A stretch of DNA of 64,000 bases from Clostridium saccharobutylicum DSM 13864 (GCF_000473995.1 NC_022571.1:4309416-4373415); one strand, 5' to 3'. Positions 1 to 9,477 are shown, counted from the first letter of the stretch. Program-made: numbers and translations. Notes: generated by a model not told the origin, from the sequence alone.

Positions 1-1183
1 CTTTTGCTGCAATTTCACCTTCTACTAATGCACCTGTAACATATTTTTGTGGACACCCACCTGCAACATCACCAGCTGCAAAAAGACCTTTTACTGTTGT
101 TTCCCTCTTAGTATCAACCCAATATCCGCTAGCAGTATGTCCTCCTACTATATATGGTTCTGTTCCCTCAATCTCTACATTTTGTTCACTTGGATTTTTA
201 CCACTTTCTATCCACTTTAAGGTCTGACTAGGCGCCATATTTAAATACGCTTTTTTAAGCTCCTCATCTTGAGCAGAACTAATACCTTCTGTTCTCAAAT
301 AACAAGGTCCTCTACCTTCTTGATTTTCTTTTACTGTCCCATAAACTCTTTCTGAAGTAGTTAATCCATATTTTGTTTCATATACTTCGCCTTTTGAATT
401 AACTTGCTTTGCTCCTACCCCTTGTGCAATTGTACCTGTAGGTGCTATCGTATCTTTGCATCTTAAAGCAATGAATCTCATTTCAAAAGTTGTCATTTCA
501 GCTCCTGCTTTTATTCCCATAGCATATCCTGCTCCAGTATTAAAAGGAGGATACCACATCTTATGCCTTGAAAATCCTGGATTGTTAGGCTTATACAAAC
601 CTGATGCTCCACCAGTCGCACATATTACTTTTTTTGCTCTTATTTCATATAAAACTTCTTCTTCCACATCAATTGCAAATGCTCCAAGTATATGATTATC
701 TTTTACAATATAATCAATAACATTAACTTGATTCATAACTGTAACATCTTGAAGATTCTTTACTGCATCTGCTAAGATAGGTTTAATATTTTCACCATTA
801 ATTTTTATATTTCTATTTCCTCTAGCTACATATTCACCATTTTCATCTTTTAAAATTACAAGACCTAAATCCTCTAGTTTTTTTGTTGCTTTATTTAAAC
901 CTTGTGACATTGTAAGCAATAAATCTTCACGTACTATATTATCTGCATCCTTTTTTGCATAATCCACATAGTCCTCAGGAGTTCTTCCTTTAACTATATA
1001 TGCGTTAATTGCATTTACTCCTGCTGCTAAACATCCACTTCTTTTTATATTAGCCTTTTCAAGGATAAGTACGGATGCATCAGATTTTTCCCGTATAGTT
1101 ATAGCTGCATAGCATCCAGCAGTCCCTCCTCCAATAATTAATATATCTGTTTCTAATTGTTTTACTTGAACGTTCTTGCTCAT
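1..1183 (-). CDS. aprA: AprA-type adenylylsulfate reductase flavoprotein subunit (partial, 3' end outside window)
   Basis: The frame stays open from an ATG at 1183 to the window edge (394 codons). The start follows AAAGGAGAT at good spacing. The N-terminus has an FAD dinucleotide-binding motif (ILIIGGGTAG, about residues 15-24), and a second FAD-site signature, GLFAAGDVAGG, lies near the visible end. The family is the fumarate reductase/AprA flavoprotein group. Its position directly behind a sulfate ABC transporter points to reduction of adenosine 5'-phosphosulfate to sulfite for cysteine synthesis rather than to fumarate reduction. Assignment to AprA rests largely on that context. The ferredoxin-like AprB partner would lie beyond base 1 and cannot be seen. 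Confidence 0.8.
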   Translation of the reverse strand, partial: MSKNVQVKQLETDILIIGGGTAGCYAAITIREKSDASVLILEKANIKRSGCLAAGVNAINAYIVKGRTPEDYVDYAKKDADNIVREDLLLTMSQGLNKATKKLEDLGLVILKDENGEYVARGNRNIKINGENIKPILADAVKNLQDVTVMNQVNVIDYIVKDNHILGAFAIDVEEEVLYEIRAKKVICATGGASGLYKPNNPGFSRHKMWYPPFNTGAGYAMGIKAGAEMTTFEMRFIALRCKDTIAPTGTIAQGVGAKQVNSKGEVYETKYGLTTSERVYGTVKENQEGRGPCYLRTEGISSAQDEELKKAYLNMAPSQTLKWIESGKNPSEQNVEIEGTEPYIVGGHTASGYWVDTKRETTVKGLFAAGDVAGGCPQKYVTGALVEGEIAAK

Positions 1184-1197
1184 ATCATATCTCCTTT

Positions 1198-1263
1198 TTT
1201 AGGCACATTAGAAAAAATAATCTAAAATCATAATGGTATATTATTTTCTTGATTGTATCTAAA
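1198..1263. repeat. TTTAGGCAC-family small inverted-repeat element
   Basis: The ends are inverted copies: TTTAGGCACATTAGAAAAA on the left, and on the right a reverse complement beginning TTTAGATACAATC. The element fills the gap between cysA and aprA, and its right end contains the TAG stop codon of cysA (1259-1261). It carries no ORF. It belongs to the family seen at 10866, 12161, 13686, 14904, 17225 and 51294. Confidence 0.6.
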
Positions 1264-2326
1264 TAACTACAGATACCTGCTCTGATTTAATTCTATTTTC
1301 TACAACCTTTGCCTGTTTTTCATTAAATGTATATACTCTATGAATTAAAACAAGCACTTCCTGACCTACCTTTAGCTCTTCCTGCTCTAAACTTCTATAT
1401 CCATTAAATATTTCATTTCCAACTTGTACATCTATTTGAATATTATTACCTCCAAATGAAATTGATTTTACAATTCCCTTTTCTGCTGCAAGTGGAGTTA
1501 ATATTTCTGTATCATCTTTAGCAATTTCTATAAATTCCGGTCTTATTATAGCTTTTGTTTCACTTAATTTTTCTTCCACTTCAAATCCTTTAAATTTTGT
1601 ATAATCTTCTATTAGATTAGATTCTCCAATAAATTGTGCTACAAATGGTGTCTTAGGATTTTTATAAATTTCCACTGGACTTCCCTTTTGCTCTATACGA
1701 CCTTTATTTGTAATAATTATTTCATCTGCAACCTCTACTGCTTCATCTTGATCATGAGTTACAAAAATACTAGTTATTCCAAGCTTAGATATAGTTTCTT
1801 TTAGCCATCTCCTAAGCTCTTTTCTTACCTTTGCATCTATAGCTGCGAAAGGTTCATCTAATAATAATAATTTAGGATTTGGTGCAAGTGCCCTTGCAAA
1901 TGCAACCCTTTGTCTTTGTCCACCTGATAATTGACCAGGATATCTCTTTTCAAGACCTTTTAATCCAATAAGTTCTATAAGTTCATTAACTCTATTTTTT
2001 ATAATTTTCTTATCCACTTTTTGTATTGAAAGACCAAATGCTATATTGTCATAAACAGTCATGTGGCGAAACAAAGCATAACTTTGAAATACAAATCCTA
2101 TCCCACGTTTACCTGGTTTCACATCATTGACTTTTACGCCATTAATTATAATCTTACCTTTATCCGGTGTTTCAAGACCTGCTATCATCCTAAGTATTGT
2201 TGTCTTTCCACTTCCACTTGGTCCTAAAAGTCCAATTAGTTTTCCTTGCTCTATTGTAAAATTAATATTATCTGACGCTTTAAAATCTCCATAGTTTTTA
2301 CTAATATTCTTTAGCTCAACATACAT
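1259..2326 (-). CDS. cysA: Sulfate/thiosulfate ABC transporter ATP-binding protein CysA
   Basis: 355 residues, the usual length for CysA. The nucleotide-binding domain comes first: Walker A GPSGSGKTT (about residues 35-43), signature LSGGQRQR (about 133-140), Walker B LLLLDEPFAAID, and the H-loop in FVTHDQDEA. A C-terminal TOBE-like regulatory region follows from about residue 240. It hydrolyses ATP at the inner face of the membrane to power sulfate import by CysT/CysW. It begins 3 bases after the cysW stop. Molybdate or spermidine importers look alike; the CysT/CysW neighbours and sulfate-type binding protein decide the call. Confidence 0.92.
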   Translation of the reverse strand: MYVELKNISKNYGDFKASDNINFTIEQGKLIGLLGPSGSGKTTILRMIAGLETPDKGKIIINGVKVNDVKPGKRGIGFVFQSYALFRHMTVYDNIAFGLSIQKVDKKIIKNRVNELIELIGLKGLEKRYPGQLSGGQRQRVAFARALAPNPKLLLLDEPFAAIDAKVRKELRRWLKETISKLGITSIFVTHDQDEAVEVADEIIITNKGRIEQKGSPVEIYKNPKTPFVAQFIGESNLIEDYTKFKGFEVEEKLSETKAIIRPEFIEIAKDDTEILTPLAAEKGIVKSISFGGNNIQIDVQVGNEIFNGYRSLEQEELKVGQEVLVLIHRVYTFNEKQAKVVENRIKSEQVSVVI

Positions 2327-2329
2327 ATT

Positions 2330-3160
2330 CTAGCCCTCCTTATTACTTTTCCACTCCACAATATTACGTAATATTAGAACAATAATTGCAATAATAACTA
2401 ATATAGAAGCAACAGCAAAAGCTGCTGAAAACTGATACTCGTTATATAAGATTTCTATGTGTAATGGAAGAGTATTTGTCTTTCCTCTTATGTGCCCTGA
2501 CACTACTGATACAGCCCCAAATTCTCCCATAGCTCTTGCTGCACAAAGTATTATTCCATAAACAAGTCCCCATTTAATATTAGGAAGAGTTATTTTTCTA
2601 AATATTTCAAATCCACCTGCTCCCATCATAGCAGCTGCTTCTTCTTCATCAGTTCCCTGAGCATTCATTAATGGGATTATCTCCCTTGCTACAAAAGGAA
2701 ATGTTACAAATATTGTAGCTAATATTATTCCTGGTACAGCAAATATTATCTTTATATTATTTTCAACTAGAATACTATTTAAAAAACCTCCTTTTCCAAA
2801 AGTTAATACGAAGATTAATCCTGCAATAACTGGAGAAATAGCAAATGGTAAGTCAATTAACGTTCCCAGTAAGTTCTTACCTTTAAATTTAAACTTTGTA
2901 AGTGTCCATGCAACACATATACCAAATATAGTATTCATTATTGTTGCTATTATTGTTGCTATCAATGTAAGATTCATAGCTTTAATGGTATATCCGTCTG
3001 AAACAGCTTTAATATATGAATCAAATCCTTTTGATAAAGCTTCTGAAATTATCGATATCAATGGAACAATTAGCATTAATATAAGGAATAATACGCTTAT
3101 ACCTATTAATCCATATTTCAAGATTTTATTTTCGTCTTTATGCATTAATGTTTTTTTCAC
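2330..3160 (-). CDS. cysW: Sulfate ABC transporter permease CysW
   Basis: 276 residues with about six hydrophobic segments and the binding-protein-dependent permease EAA loop (EEEAAAMMGAGGFEIFRKI, about residues 175-193), which docks on CysA. It forms the sulfate channel together with CysT in the cytoplasmic membrane. Tightly packed between cysT (12-base gap) and cysA (3-base gap), so co-transcribed. The assignment of CysW versus CysT follows gene order and sequence type. Confidence 0.9.
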   Translation of the reverse strand: MKKTLMHKDENKILKYGLIGISVLFLILMLIVPLISIISEALSKGFDSYIKAVSDGYTIKAMNLTLIATIIATIMNTIFGICVAWTLTKFKFKGKNLLGTLIDLPFAISPVIAGLIFVLTFGKGGFLNSILVENNIKIIFAVPGIILATIFVTFPFVAREIIPLMNAQGTDEEEAAAMMGAGGFEIFRKITLPNIKWGLVYGIILCAARAMGEFGAVSVVSGHIRGKTNTLPLHIEILYNEYQFSAAFAVASILVIIAIIVLILRNIVEWKSNKEG

Positions 3161-3172
3161 TTACTATTCACC

Positions 3173-3997
3173 TCATATCTGTTTTAATTTACTGTTATAT
3201 AATTGAATTCCATTTATCGCAAATAGTATCAAAAATGATGCACATAGCATGACTAATGCTATTGCTGTTGCTCCACTATAATCATATTGTTCTAGTTTTG
3301 ACATGATTAGAAGAGGTGCGATCTCAGTTTTCATTGGAATGTTTCCTGCTATAAAAACAACACTACCATATTCACCCACGCCTCTAGCAAAAGCCAAGCC
3401 AAAACCTGTTAATAACGGTGCTGCTATTTCTGGAAATATAACTCTAAAAAATGTTGTTATTTTACTAGCTCCAAGCATCATTGCTGCTTCTTCATACTGG
3501 CCGTCTAAATCTTCTAATACCGGTTGAATTGTTCTTACAACAAATGGAATTCCTATAAATGTCAATGCAATAACAATTCCTAAAAGAGAGAAAGAAGATT
3601 TTATTCCAACAGAATAAAGCATTTTTCCTATCCATCCATTTTCAGAATATAGTGTAGTAAGAGAAATACCCGCAACTGCTGTTGGTAAAGCAAATGGCAA
3701 ATCAATTATTCCATCTATAAATCTTTTGAATGGGAAATCATATCTAACTAAAACCCATGCTAAAATTACTCCAAATATACTATTTATTATTGCTGCTATA
3801 AATGCACATCCAAAACTAACTAAATATCCATGTAATACTCTAGAATCTGAAACTGTACTTAGAAACTTATGAGTTCCCATTCCTCCTGACTTTATAATTA
3901 AAGCCGATAAAGGAATTAAAACAACAAGACTTAAATAAACAAGAGAGAAACCCATTGTTAGTGTAAAGCCTGGAATAACTCTTTTTGATTTGCCCAT
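3173..3997 (-). CDS. cysT: Sulfate ABC transporter permease CysT
   Basis: 274 residues, about six membrane segments. The EAA loop reads YEEAAMMLGASKITTFFRVI (about residues 168-187). It is paralogous to the neighbouring CysW and is the first permease gene after the binding protein, the usual CysT (CysU) position. A 120-base gap separates it from the binding-protein gene; this gap is AT-rich and I see no strong hairpin in it. Confidence 0.9.
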   Translation of the reverse strand: MGKSKRVIPGFTLTMGFSLVYLSLVVLIPLSALIIKSGGMGTHKFLSTVSDSRVLHGYLVSFGCAFIAAIINSIFGVILAWVLVRYDFPFKRFIDGIIDLPFALPTAVAGISLTTLYSENGWIGKMLYSVGIKSSFSLLGIVIALTFIGIPFVVRTIQPVLEDLDGQYEEAAMMLGASKITTFFRVIFPEIAAPLLTGFGLAFARGVGEYGSVVFIAGNIPMKTEIAPLLIMSKLEQYDYSGATAIALVMLCASFLILFAINGIQLYNSKLKQI

Positions 3998-4120
3998 ATC
4001 TATCCCCCACTCTTATTTTTTAGTTGATGATTAATGTTGATAAATAATTAATACTCAATGATTACTGTTGAAGCTTTTTCATTTTTAATTCACTATTCAT
4101 CTTTTATTCCTAATCCTTCG

Positions 4121-5158
4121 TTACTTCTTTGGAATGTATATTTGATCAAATGTTCCTCCATCTGAAAAATGAGTTGCTTGAGCTTTTGCCCATCCTCCAA
4201 ATAACGGGTCATCTATTGTAGTTAAATTTATATCTGGAAATGTATCCTTGTATTCTTCTACAACTTCCTTATCTCTAGGTCTATAATAATTTTGTGCTAC
4301 TATTTCTTGACCTTCCTTAGAGTAAAGATAATCTAAATAACCTTGTGCAACTTCTCTAGTTCCCCTTTTATCCGCTACACTATCTACTACTGCAACCGAA
4401 GGTTCAGTTAAAATGCTCAATGAAGGCATCACTATTTCGTAATTATCTTTTCCAAGCTGATTAAGAGATAAAAGAGCTTCATTCTCCCACGCTATAAGCA
4501 CATCCCCTTGTCCTCTTCCTACAAAACTTGTAGTAGCTCCTCTAGATCCTGAATCCAATACCACTACATTTGAATATAATTTAGACATAAAATCTTTTAT
4601 AGCTTGTTCATCTCCATTATATTTCTTTGATGCATACGCCCATGCTGCTAAGTAATTCCACCTAGCACCTCCAGAAGTTTTTGGATTTGGAGTTACAACC
4701 GAAACATCATCTCTTGTTAAGTCATCCCAATCTTTTATATTCTTAGGATTTCCTTTTCTAACAAGAAAAACAATAGTTGATGTATATGGTGCGCTATTAT
4801 CTTTTAATTTACTCTGCCAATCACTATTAATAATTCCTTGTTTACTTATAGCATCAATATCATATCCCAATGCTAAAGTTACAATATCTGCATCTAACCC
4901 TCCAATAACTGATTGTGCTTGTGAACCAGACCCTCCATGAGATTGATCTATTGTTACATCTTGTCTAGTTTTTTCTTTCCAGTACTTTTCAAAACTATCA
5001 TTAAACTTTGTGTATAATTCCCTTGTAGGATCATACGATACATTCAATAGCTCTACAGATTTCTTTTCACCATTTGAACTTTGCTTTCCGCATCCCGAAA
5101 ATATTCCTACAACTGCAACCACTATAAGCATCAAGGATAAATTTCTTATTGCTTTCAT
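4121..5158 (-). CDS. sbp: Sulfate-binding lipoprotein (extracellular solute receptor)
   Basis: 345 residues. A signal peptide with a lipobox (VGIFSGCG, Cys near residue 23) anchors it outside the membrane, as in Gram-positive transporters. The mature part is of the sulfate/thiosulfate periplasmic-binding type: [13 protein letters not shown], the SHGGSGSQA anion-binding stretch, and [14 protein letters not shown]. It captures sulfate or thiosulfate for CysTWA. The start follows AAAATGGGGGTAAGAGT. First gene of the operon. Sulfate and thiosulfate receptors cannot be told apart here. Confidence 0.9.
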   Translation of the reverse strand: MKAIRNLSLMLIVVAVVGIFSGCGKQSSNGEKKSVELLNVSYDPTRELYTKFNDSFEKYWKEKTRQDVTIDQSHGGSGSQAQSVIGGLDADIVTLALGYDIDAISKQGIINSDWQSKLKDNSAPYTSTIVFLVRKGNPKNIKDWDDLTRDDVSVVTPNPKTSGGARWNYLAAWAYASKKYNGDEQAIKDFMSKLYSNVVVLDSGSRGATTSFVGRGQGDVLIAWENEALLSLNQLGKDNYEIVMPSLSILTEPSVAVVDSVADKRGTREVAQGYLDYLYSKEGQEIVAQNYYRPRDKEVVEEYKDTFPDINLTTIDDPLFGGWAKAQATHFSDGGTFDQIYIPKK

Positions 5159-5403
5159 ACTCTTACCCCCATTTTAATTCAGACTTTTTCAATTTTTCTT
5201 ATATGTTTAGTAGGGATTAAGTTTAAAAATGCCCCATATAAATGAATAATATATACTTAACTCTAATAAATATATAAAAAATTTGCTTACTAAATATAAT
5301 TTATACTCAATAGTATTCTAAATTTTTTTATTAATTAAATAAATTTTATATTATATATAACAATTTTATTTCATACTATTTCTATAAGATTTGTTTGTTT
5401 TAT

Positions 5404-5432
5404 ACTATATGCTATTTTTTTCAATTTGTCAA
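5404..5432 (-). promoter_or_regulatory. Sigma-A promoter of the sulfate operon
   Basis: On the minus strand TTGACA (5427-5432), a 17-base spacer, then TATAGT (5404-5409). The predicted transcript has an AT-rich leader of about 240 bases before sbp. I looked in that leader for a SAM or T-box riboswitch and found no conserved core. No confident CymR operator could be assigned. Confidence 0.65.
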
Positions 5433-5732
5433 TATTTTTTAATTTTAAATTTATAAATTTTCTGATTCATTTATGATAATGTCTTAGTTTACCACATTTG
5501 ATTATGTCCCAAATTATTTATATAAAGAAAAGTTTAAAAAGTCTACTTTACGTAACAAAAATATTTCTCATTTCGGTTATTCACTACATAAATATAATTT
5601 ATAGTTTGCATATCTATAAGTATAAATTTCATTAAATAATAAATACTATACCTTGAAAGCTAAATTATTACCCCTCTCTAATTGATATTTTAGCTTATCA
5701 AAACATTACTCTATACATAAGATTCAATACTA

Positions 5733-5780
5733 AAAAAAGATACCGAATAGAACTGTACATTTTCTATTTGGTATCTTTTG
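5733..5780 (-). terminator. Rho-independent terminator after the feo operon
   Basis: A stem of about 17 pairs with one mismatch (AAAGATACCGAATAGAA against TTCTATTTGGTATCTTT). Read on the minus strand it is followed by a run of seven T. It lies about 110 bases beyond the last feo gene. The stretch 5160-5880 holds only this and the sulfate promoter. Confidence 0.8.
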
Positions 5781-5887
5781 ATATTCTATATTTATTTAAA
5801 TTATTCTTTATATCTAACTATTTCAAACTATAAGTATTTATTATTCGAATTTTTTATACTTATATCGTATATATTATATTGTTAAAT

Positions 5888-6052
5888 CTACTTTTTTGAT
5901 TTTGTAACTCCATGGCATATACTGGCTGAGGAGCAACCTGAACAGCCACACCCACATCCGCCTTGTCCACTTTTTGTCTTCTTAACTTGTTTTTTTATTA
6001 TAAAAGCAATATATGCAAATATAATAATCCCAATTATAAATGTTGCTAACAT
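5888..6052 (-). CDS. FeoB-associated Cys-rich membrane peptide
   Basis: 54 residues from an ATG at 6052 preceded by AAAGGAGTC. It has one N-terminal membrane helix (LATFIIGIIIFAYIAFII), a short basic stretch, and a cysteine-rich tail (CGCGCSGC, then ASICH). This matches the FeoB_associated small-protein family found behind feoB in Firmicutes, thought to assist ferrous iron uptake; its mechanism is not established. Last gene of the feo operon, 64 bases after the feoB stop. Confidence 0.85.
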   Translation of the reverse strand: MLATFIIGIIIFAYIAFIIKKQVKKTKSGQGGCGCGCSGCSSASICHGVTKSKK

Positions 6053-6089
6053 AAAATCAGACTCCTTTCATTTTATAATGCTATGTTAA

Positions 6090-6116
6090 TTTAGGTACAA
6101 TCAAAAAATAACAAAT
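6090..6116. repeat. Single end of a TTTAGGCAC-family element
   Basis: TTAGGTACAATCAAAAAATA at 6091 resembles the inverted end of the small repeat family in this window. No partner arm is visible. It lies just behind the feoB stop codon. Confidence 0.35.
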
Positions 6117-8264
6117 CTATTTTGTATAACTCAATTGTCCATCAATTTTATTTTCTTTTGAACTTCTTCCAGTGCTTACAACTATTAAAACAACAGCTAT
6201 TGCTATTATTACTGATGTTATAGCTCCTGTTAAACTTCCAACTCCTAATATAAAATTACCTACTTGATTAATTACAAGTGCAACTATATATGCAGTTAAT
6301 GTTTGGAATCCTAAAGTAATAAATGTCCATTTCCATGTTCCCATTTCACGTCTTATTGCACCAATTGCTGCAAAACAAGGAGCACAAAGTAAATTAAATG
6401 CCATAAATGCAAATCCACTAGCTGCTGTAAACATTGCTGCAACATTATTTACAAGCGCCGGATCGCTTTCACTTGCATCTGATACACCATATAAGACACC
6501 AAATGTACCAACAAGATTTTCTTTAGCAACAAGACCAGTAACAGTTGCAACAGCAGATTGCCAATTTCCAAAACCAATTGGTTCAAATATAGGAGCTATC
6601 AAATTACCTATGCTTGCTAAAATACTATCTCCTGCATCTACCATTTCAAATGACCAGTTAAATGATTGTAAGAACCATACTGCAGTACAAGAAACAAGAA
6701 TAATTGTACCTGCTTTTTTAATAAAGGCTCTAACTCTTTCCCACATATGCATTACAACACTATTTAATTTAGGAATATGATATTGTGGTAATTCCATAAC
6801 AAATGGTGATGTATCTCCAGCAAATAACTTAGTTTTCTTCAATATGATACCGCAAATGATAATCATTATTATCCCTAAAAAATAAGCTGATGGCGCAACC
6901 CAAGGTGAACCACTAAAGAACGCTCCTCCAATTAACGCTATAACTGGTAACTTAGCACTACAAGGAATAAATGTTGTTAACATAATTGTCATTTTTCTAT
7001 CTCTATCATTTTCCATAGTACGTGTTGCCATAATACCTGGTACACCACATCCAGAACTAATAAGCATTGGTATAAACGACTTACCAGAAAGACCAAACTT
7101 ACGGAAAATTCTATCCATAATGAAAGCAACACGAGCCATATATCCACAATCTTCAAGTATAGATAAGAATAAGAATAAAAGCGCAATTTGAGGTACAAAT
7201 CCAAGTACAGATCCAACTCCACTAATTATCCCATCTATTATTAATCCTTGTAACCAATCAGCTACGTTTAAACTTACTAACCAATTTGAAACATTCCCTT
7301 GAATTATATCTGTAAAAAGAGTATCATTTATCCAATCAGTTGCTTGTGTTCCAATTGTTATTGCTACATAATAAACAGTAAACATAATTGCCACAAAAAT
7401 TGGTAATGCTAAAAAACGATTGGTAACAACCTTATCTATCTTATCTGATGTATTTTCTTTTAATTTATTTTTCTTTTTAACAGCCTCTGAAACAACACTT
7501 CCAATAAACGAATATCTATCACCTGTTACAATACTTTCGCTATCATCATCGAATTCATTTTCACATTTTTTTATTATTCCCTCAATTTCATCCAAAGCAC
7601 TTTTTGAAATTTTTAATTTATCTATTATATTAGAATCACGTTCAAAAAGTTTAATTGAAAGCCAATTAGTTTCATAATCTTCATAAGAAACTTTTTCTAG
7701 TATTATGTTTTTTATTTCTTTAAATGCTTCCTTAGCTTCATCTGAAAATGGTAAAGCAAATCTAGGTTTTTGTTTTTTATTTGCAACTTCAATTGCTTTT
7801 TCAGCTACAGCTTTAACACCATTGCCTTTAAGAGCTGATGTTTCTACAACTGGACATCCAAGTATTTGAGATAGTCTATTTAAATCAATCTTGTCTCCAT
7901 TTTTTTCAACAATGTCCATCATGTTAAGTGCTATAACTGTTGGAATCCCAAGTTCTAAAATTTGAGTTGTCAAATATAGATTTCTTTCAATATTCGATCC
8001 ATCTACAATATTAATTACCGCATCTGGTTTATCATTAATCATAAAATCACGTGTTACAACTTCTTCAAGAGTATATGGTGATAATGAATATACCCCTGGT
8101 AAGTCAACTATTTCTACATCCTTATGTCCTTTTAACTTACCGCCCTTTTTCTCAACTGTTACTCCAGGCCAATTACCAACGTATTGTGTTGAACCTGTAA
8201 GTTCATTAAACATAGTTGTCTTTCCACAGTTTGGATTACCTGCTAGCCCTATCTTAATTGCCAT
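6117..8264 (-). CDS. feoB: Ferrous iron transport GTPase/permease FeoB
   Basis: 715 residues from the ATG at 8264, chosen because AAGGAGGAA lies just upstream; the frame is open for 14 more codons but without a ribosome site. An N-terminal G domain has GNPNCGKT (about residues 9-16), DLPGVYSL and NMMD motifs. A helical spacer and a C-terminal membrane domain with two Gate motifs and about eight helices follow. Typical gates and cysteines are visible (CGYMARVAF, SSGCGVPG, PCSAKLPV). It carries Fe2+ across the membrane and is the core of the operon with two FeoA-type proteins. Confidence 0.96.
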   Translation of the reverse strand: MAIKIGLAGNPNCGKTTMFNELTGSTQYVGNWPGVTVEKKGGKLKGHKDVEIVDLPGVYSLSPYTLEEVVTRDFMINDKPDAVINIVDGSNIERNLYLTTQILELGIPTVIALNMMDIVEKNGDKIDLNRLSQILGCPVVETSALKGNGVKAVAEKAIEVANKKQKPRFALPFSDEAKEAFKEIKNIILEKVSYEDYETNWLSIKLFERDSNIIDKLKISKSALDEIEGIIKKCENEFDDDSESIVTGDRYSFIGSVVSEAVKKKNKLKENTSDKIDKVVTNRFLALPIFVAIMFTVYYVAITIGTQATDWINDTLFTDIIQGNVSNWLVSLNVADWLQGLIIDGIISGVGSVLGFVPQIALLFLFLSILEDCGYMARVAFIMDRIFRKFGLSGKSFIPMLISSGCGVPGIMATRTMENDRDRKMTIMLTTFIPCSAKLPVIALIGGAFFSGSPWVAPSAYFLGIIMIIICGIILKKTKLFAGDTSPFVMELPQYHIPKLNSVVMHMWERVRAFIKKAGTIILVSCTAVWFLQSFNWSFEMVDAGDSILASIGNLIAPIFEPIGFGNWQSAVATVTGLVAKENLVGTFGVLYGVSDASESDPALVNNVAAMFTAASGFAFMAFNLLCAPCFAAIGAIRREMGTWKWTFITLGFQTLTAYIVALVINQVGNFILGVGSLTGAITSVIIAIAVVLIVVSTGRSSKENKIDGQLSYTK

Positions 8265-8360
8265 TTTTTCTTCCTCCTTGATATTAGTTATACTAACTTT
8301 CCTCAAAACTAAATTTTAATTTTTGCTATTTTCCAACCAATCTTTTTTTATAGCCACAAA

Positions 8361-8582
8361 CTATTGTAAAATTATCATTTCTGCATCTGCTTTTCTAAGC
8401 GACAATTCATACCCACGCACAGTTACTTCCACAGGATCTCCAAGCGGTGCTACCTTACGAACATATATCTCACATCCTCTTGTAATTCCCATATCCATAA
8501 TACGTCTACGAACTGCACCTTCGCCATCTACTTTCTTAACCCTAACAGTTTCTCCACACTTTGCCTCTTTTAATGTACTCAC
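8361..8582 (-). CDS. feoA: FeoA-family SH3-like protein, proximal to feoB
   Basis: 73 residues from a GTG at 8582 with GGGAGG eight bases upstream; an in-frame TTG at 8603 precedes that site and is unlikely. Beta-barrel FeoA domain: VRRRIMDMGITRGCEIYV then APLGDPVEVTVRGYELSLRK, the classic FeoA core. It binds and modulates FeoB on the cytoplasmic side. Lies 96 bases upstream of feoB. Confidence 0.9.
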   Translation of the reverse strand: MSTLKEAKCGETVRVKKVDGEGAVRRRIMDMGITRGCEIYVRKVAPLGDPVEVTVRGYELSLRKADAEMIILQ

Positions 8583-8595
8583 TATACTTTCCTCC

Positions 8596-8805
8596 CTATA
8601 CAATAATTCTACTTGCCATTCCTTTATCTAAAGCAACTCTGGTATCTTTCACATTTATTATCAGATTTCCTCCAAATTCAGAAATAACTGTTACAACCTC
8701 TCCAGTAATAAAACCCAGACTGCTTAAAAATCTTCTCGTTTCATCATTTCCTTTAATCTTTTTAATGTTCATTTGACTTCCTAAGTTAGCTAATATTAAT
8801 GGCAT
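8596..8805 (-). CDS. feoA: Second FeoA-family protein
   Basis: 69 residues from the ATG at 8805, which follows GGGGGGAAAAGAT; the ATG at 8820 lies inside or before that site. FeoA-like: FLSSLGFITGEVVTVISEF, GNLIINVKDTRVALDKGMAS. It is more divergent than the other FeoA. Two FeoA-like genes followed by feoB is a common clostridial arrangement. First gene of the operon. Confidence 0.88.
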   Translation of the reverse strand: MPLILANLGSQMNIKKIKGNDETRRFLSSLGFITGEVVTVISEFGGNLIINVKDTRVALDKGMASRIIV

Positions 8806-8926
8806 ATCTTTTCCCCCCATAAATTTAATAAAATTTTAAATATAAAATTCATGTAATTAATATCTAATTGTATTTAATATTTACATATAAAATTATTTCA
8901 AAAGTCATTAATTAAAATCATAATCA

Positions 8927-9000
8927 TATGATAATGATTCTTATTAATATCTTCGTATTAATAATAGCACTTTTTGTATCTATTGAAAATGATTTTCAAT
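8927..9000 (-). promoter_or_regulatory. Fur-box-like operators and -10 element of the feo operon
   Basis: At 8982-9000 ATTGAAAATGATTTTCAAT is a near-perfect palindrome matching the 7-1-7 Fur pattern. A second, weaker match containing GATAATGATTCTTAT starts near 8930. A candidate -10, TATTAT on the minus strand (8961-8966), lies between them, so a repressor bound here would block RNA polymerase. A third GATAAT..ATTATC-type match lies at 9079-9092. Iron-dependent repression is inferred. Confidence 0.6.
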
Positions 9001-9162
9001 GACTTTTGTTAAATATTATCAATTTCTCAATGGTATCGTTTCATTTTTTTAATTCATTTAATTTTCACATGGATTAAATGATAATTATTATCTCTTTAAC
9101 ATATAGCTAAACAAAACACAGGTGTAAAGTTAACCAATTATAATCCATTTAACTGACAAAAA

Positions 9163-9272
9163 TTAAGGCACTTTAAAATAAATAACAAGTGCAATTTGCT
9201 ATAGATATTTTTCATCAGGCAAGGAGGTAAATTAACCTCATAGTCGACCTATTAGGTCAATTTACTGACGCA
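9163..9272. repeat. Long, one-ended TTTAGGCAC-family element
   Basis: It starts TTAAGGCACTTTAAAATAAA like the other copies. Its interior shares TTAGGTCAATTTACT with the copy at 13686 and includes inner arms GTAAATTAACCT/AGGTCAATTTAC. The right end is missing where the long hairpin at 9290 begins. Confidence 0.5.
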
Positions 9273-9289
9273 GATATATTATATACTAG

Positions 9290-9477
9290 AAAGAAGCTGT
9301 ATTCTTTTTCTGAGTGTTGCATTTATAACTTGGCTGTAAGTATTTCTTGAATAGAAATTGTTCCTTTCTTGCTTGTCCTTAATTTATTTGAGGAACATGC
9401 AGGAATGGAACAACTTCTGCTGTTAGAAATCCACAGCCAAGTTATATAGCAACCGAGAAAAAGAATACAGCTTCTTT
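9290..9477. repeat. Long-hairpin element C (188 bp)
   Basis: The outermost 22 bases (9290-9311) pair perfectly with 9456-9477. Pairing continues inward with small bulges (TATAACTTGGCTGT against its complement, then TTGTTCC and TTGTCC blocks) to a loop near 9380-9392. Similar sequence flanks the outer stem (ATACTAGAAAG left, ACATATGTG right at about 9490), so the full element may be about 240 bp. It has the same length and inner blocks as the elements at 16928 and 17437. No ORF. Confidence 0.65.

Noticed and set aside
456..695. Plus-strand open frame inside the reductase gene
   Set aside because: It has no ribosome-binding site and lies antisense to a strongly conserved flavoprotein frame; other antisense frames in this window were dropped for the same reason.
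5160..5480. Possible SAM or cysteine T-box riboswitch before the sulfate operon
   Set aside because: No T-box core (AGGTGGTA type), no SAM-I core and no leader terminator could be found; the leader is plain AT-rich sequence.
6989..7222. Minus-strand open frame within feoB
   Set aside because: It is a shifted frame of feoB with repetitive Leu/Tyr composition.
9290..9477. Long hairpin as a simple terminator of the feo or deacetylase gene
   Set aside because: It is upstream of both flanking genes' 5' side or far from their 3' ends, is about 188 bp long and lacks a T-run; two relatives lie elsewhere.
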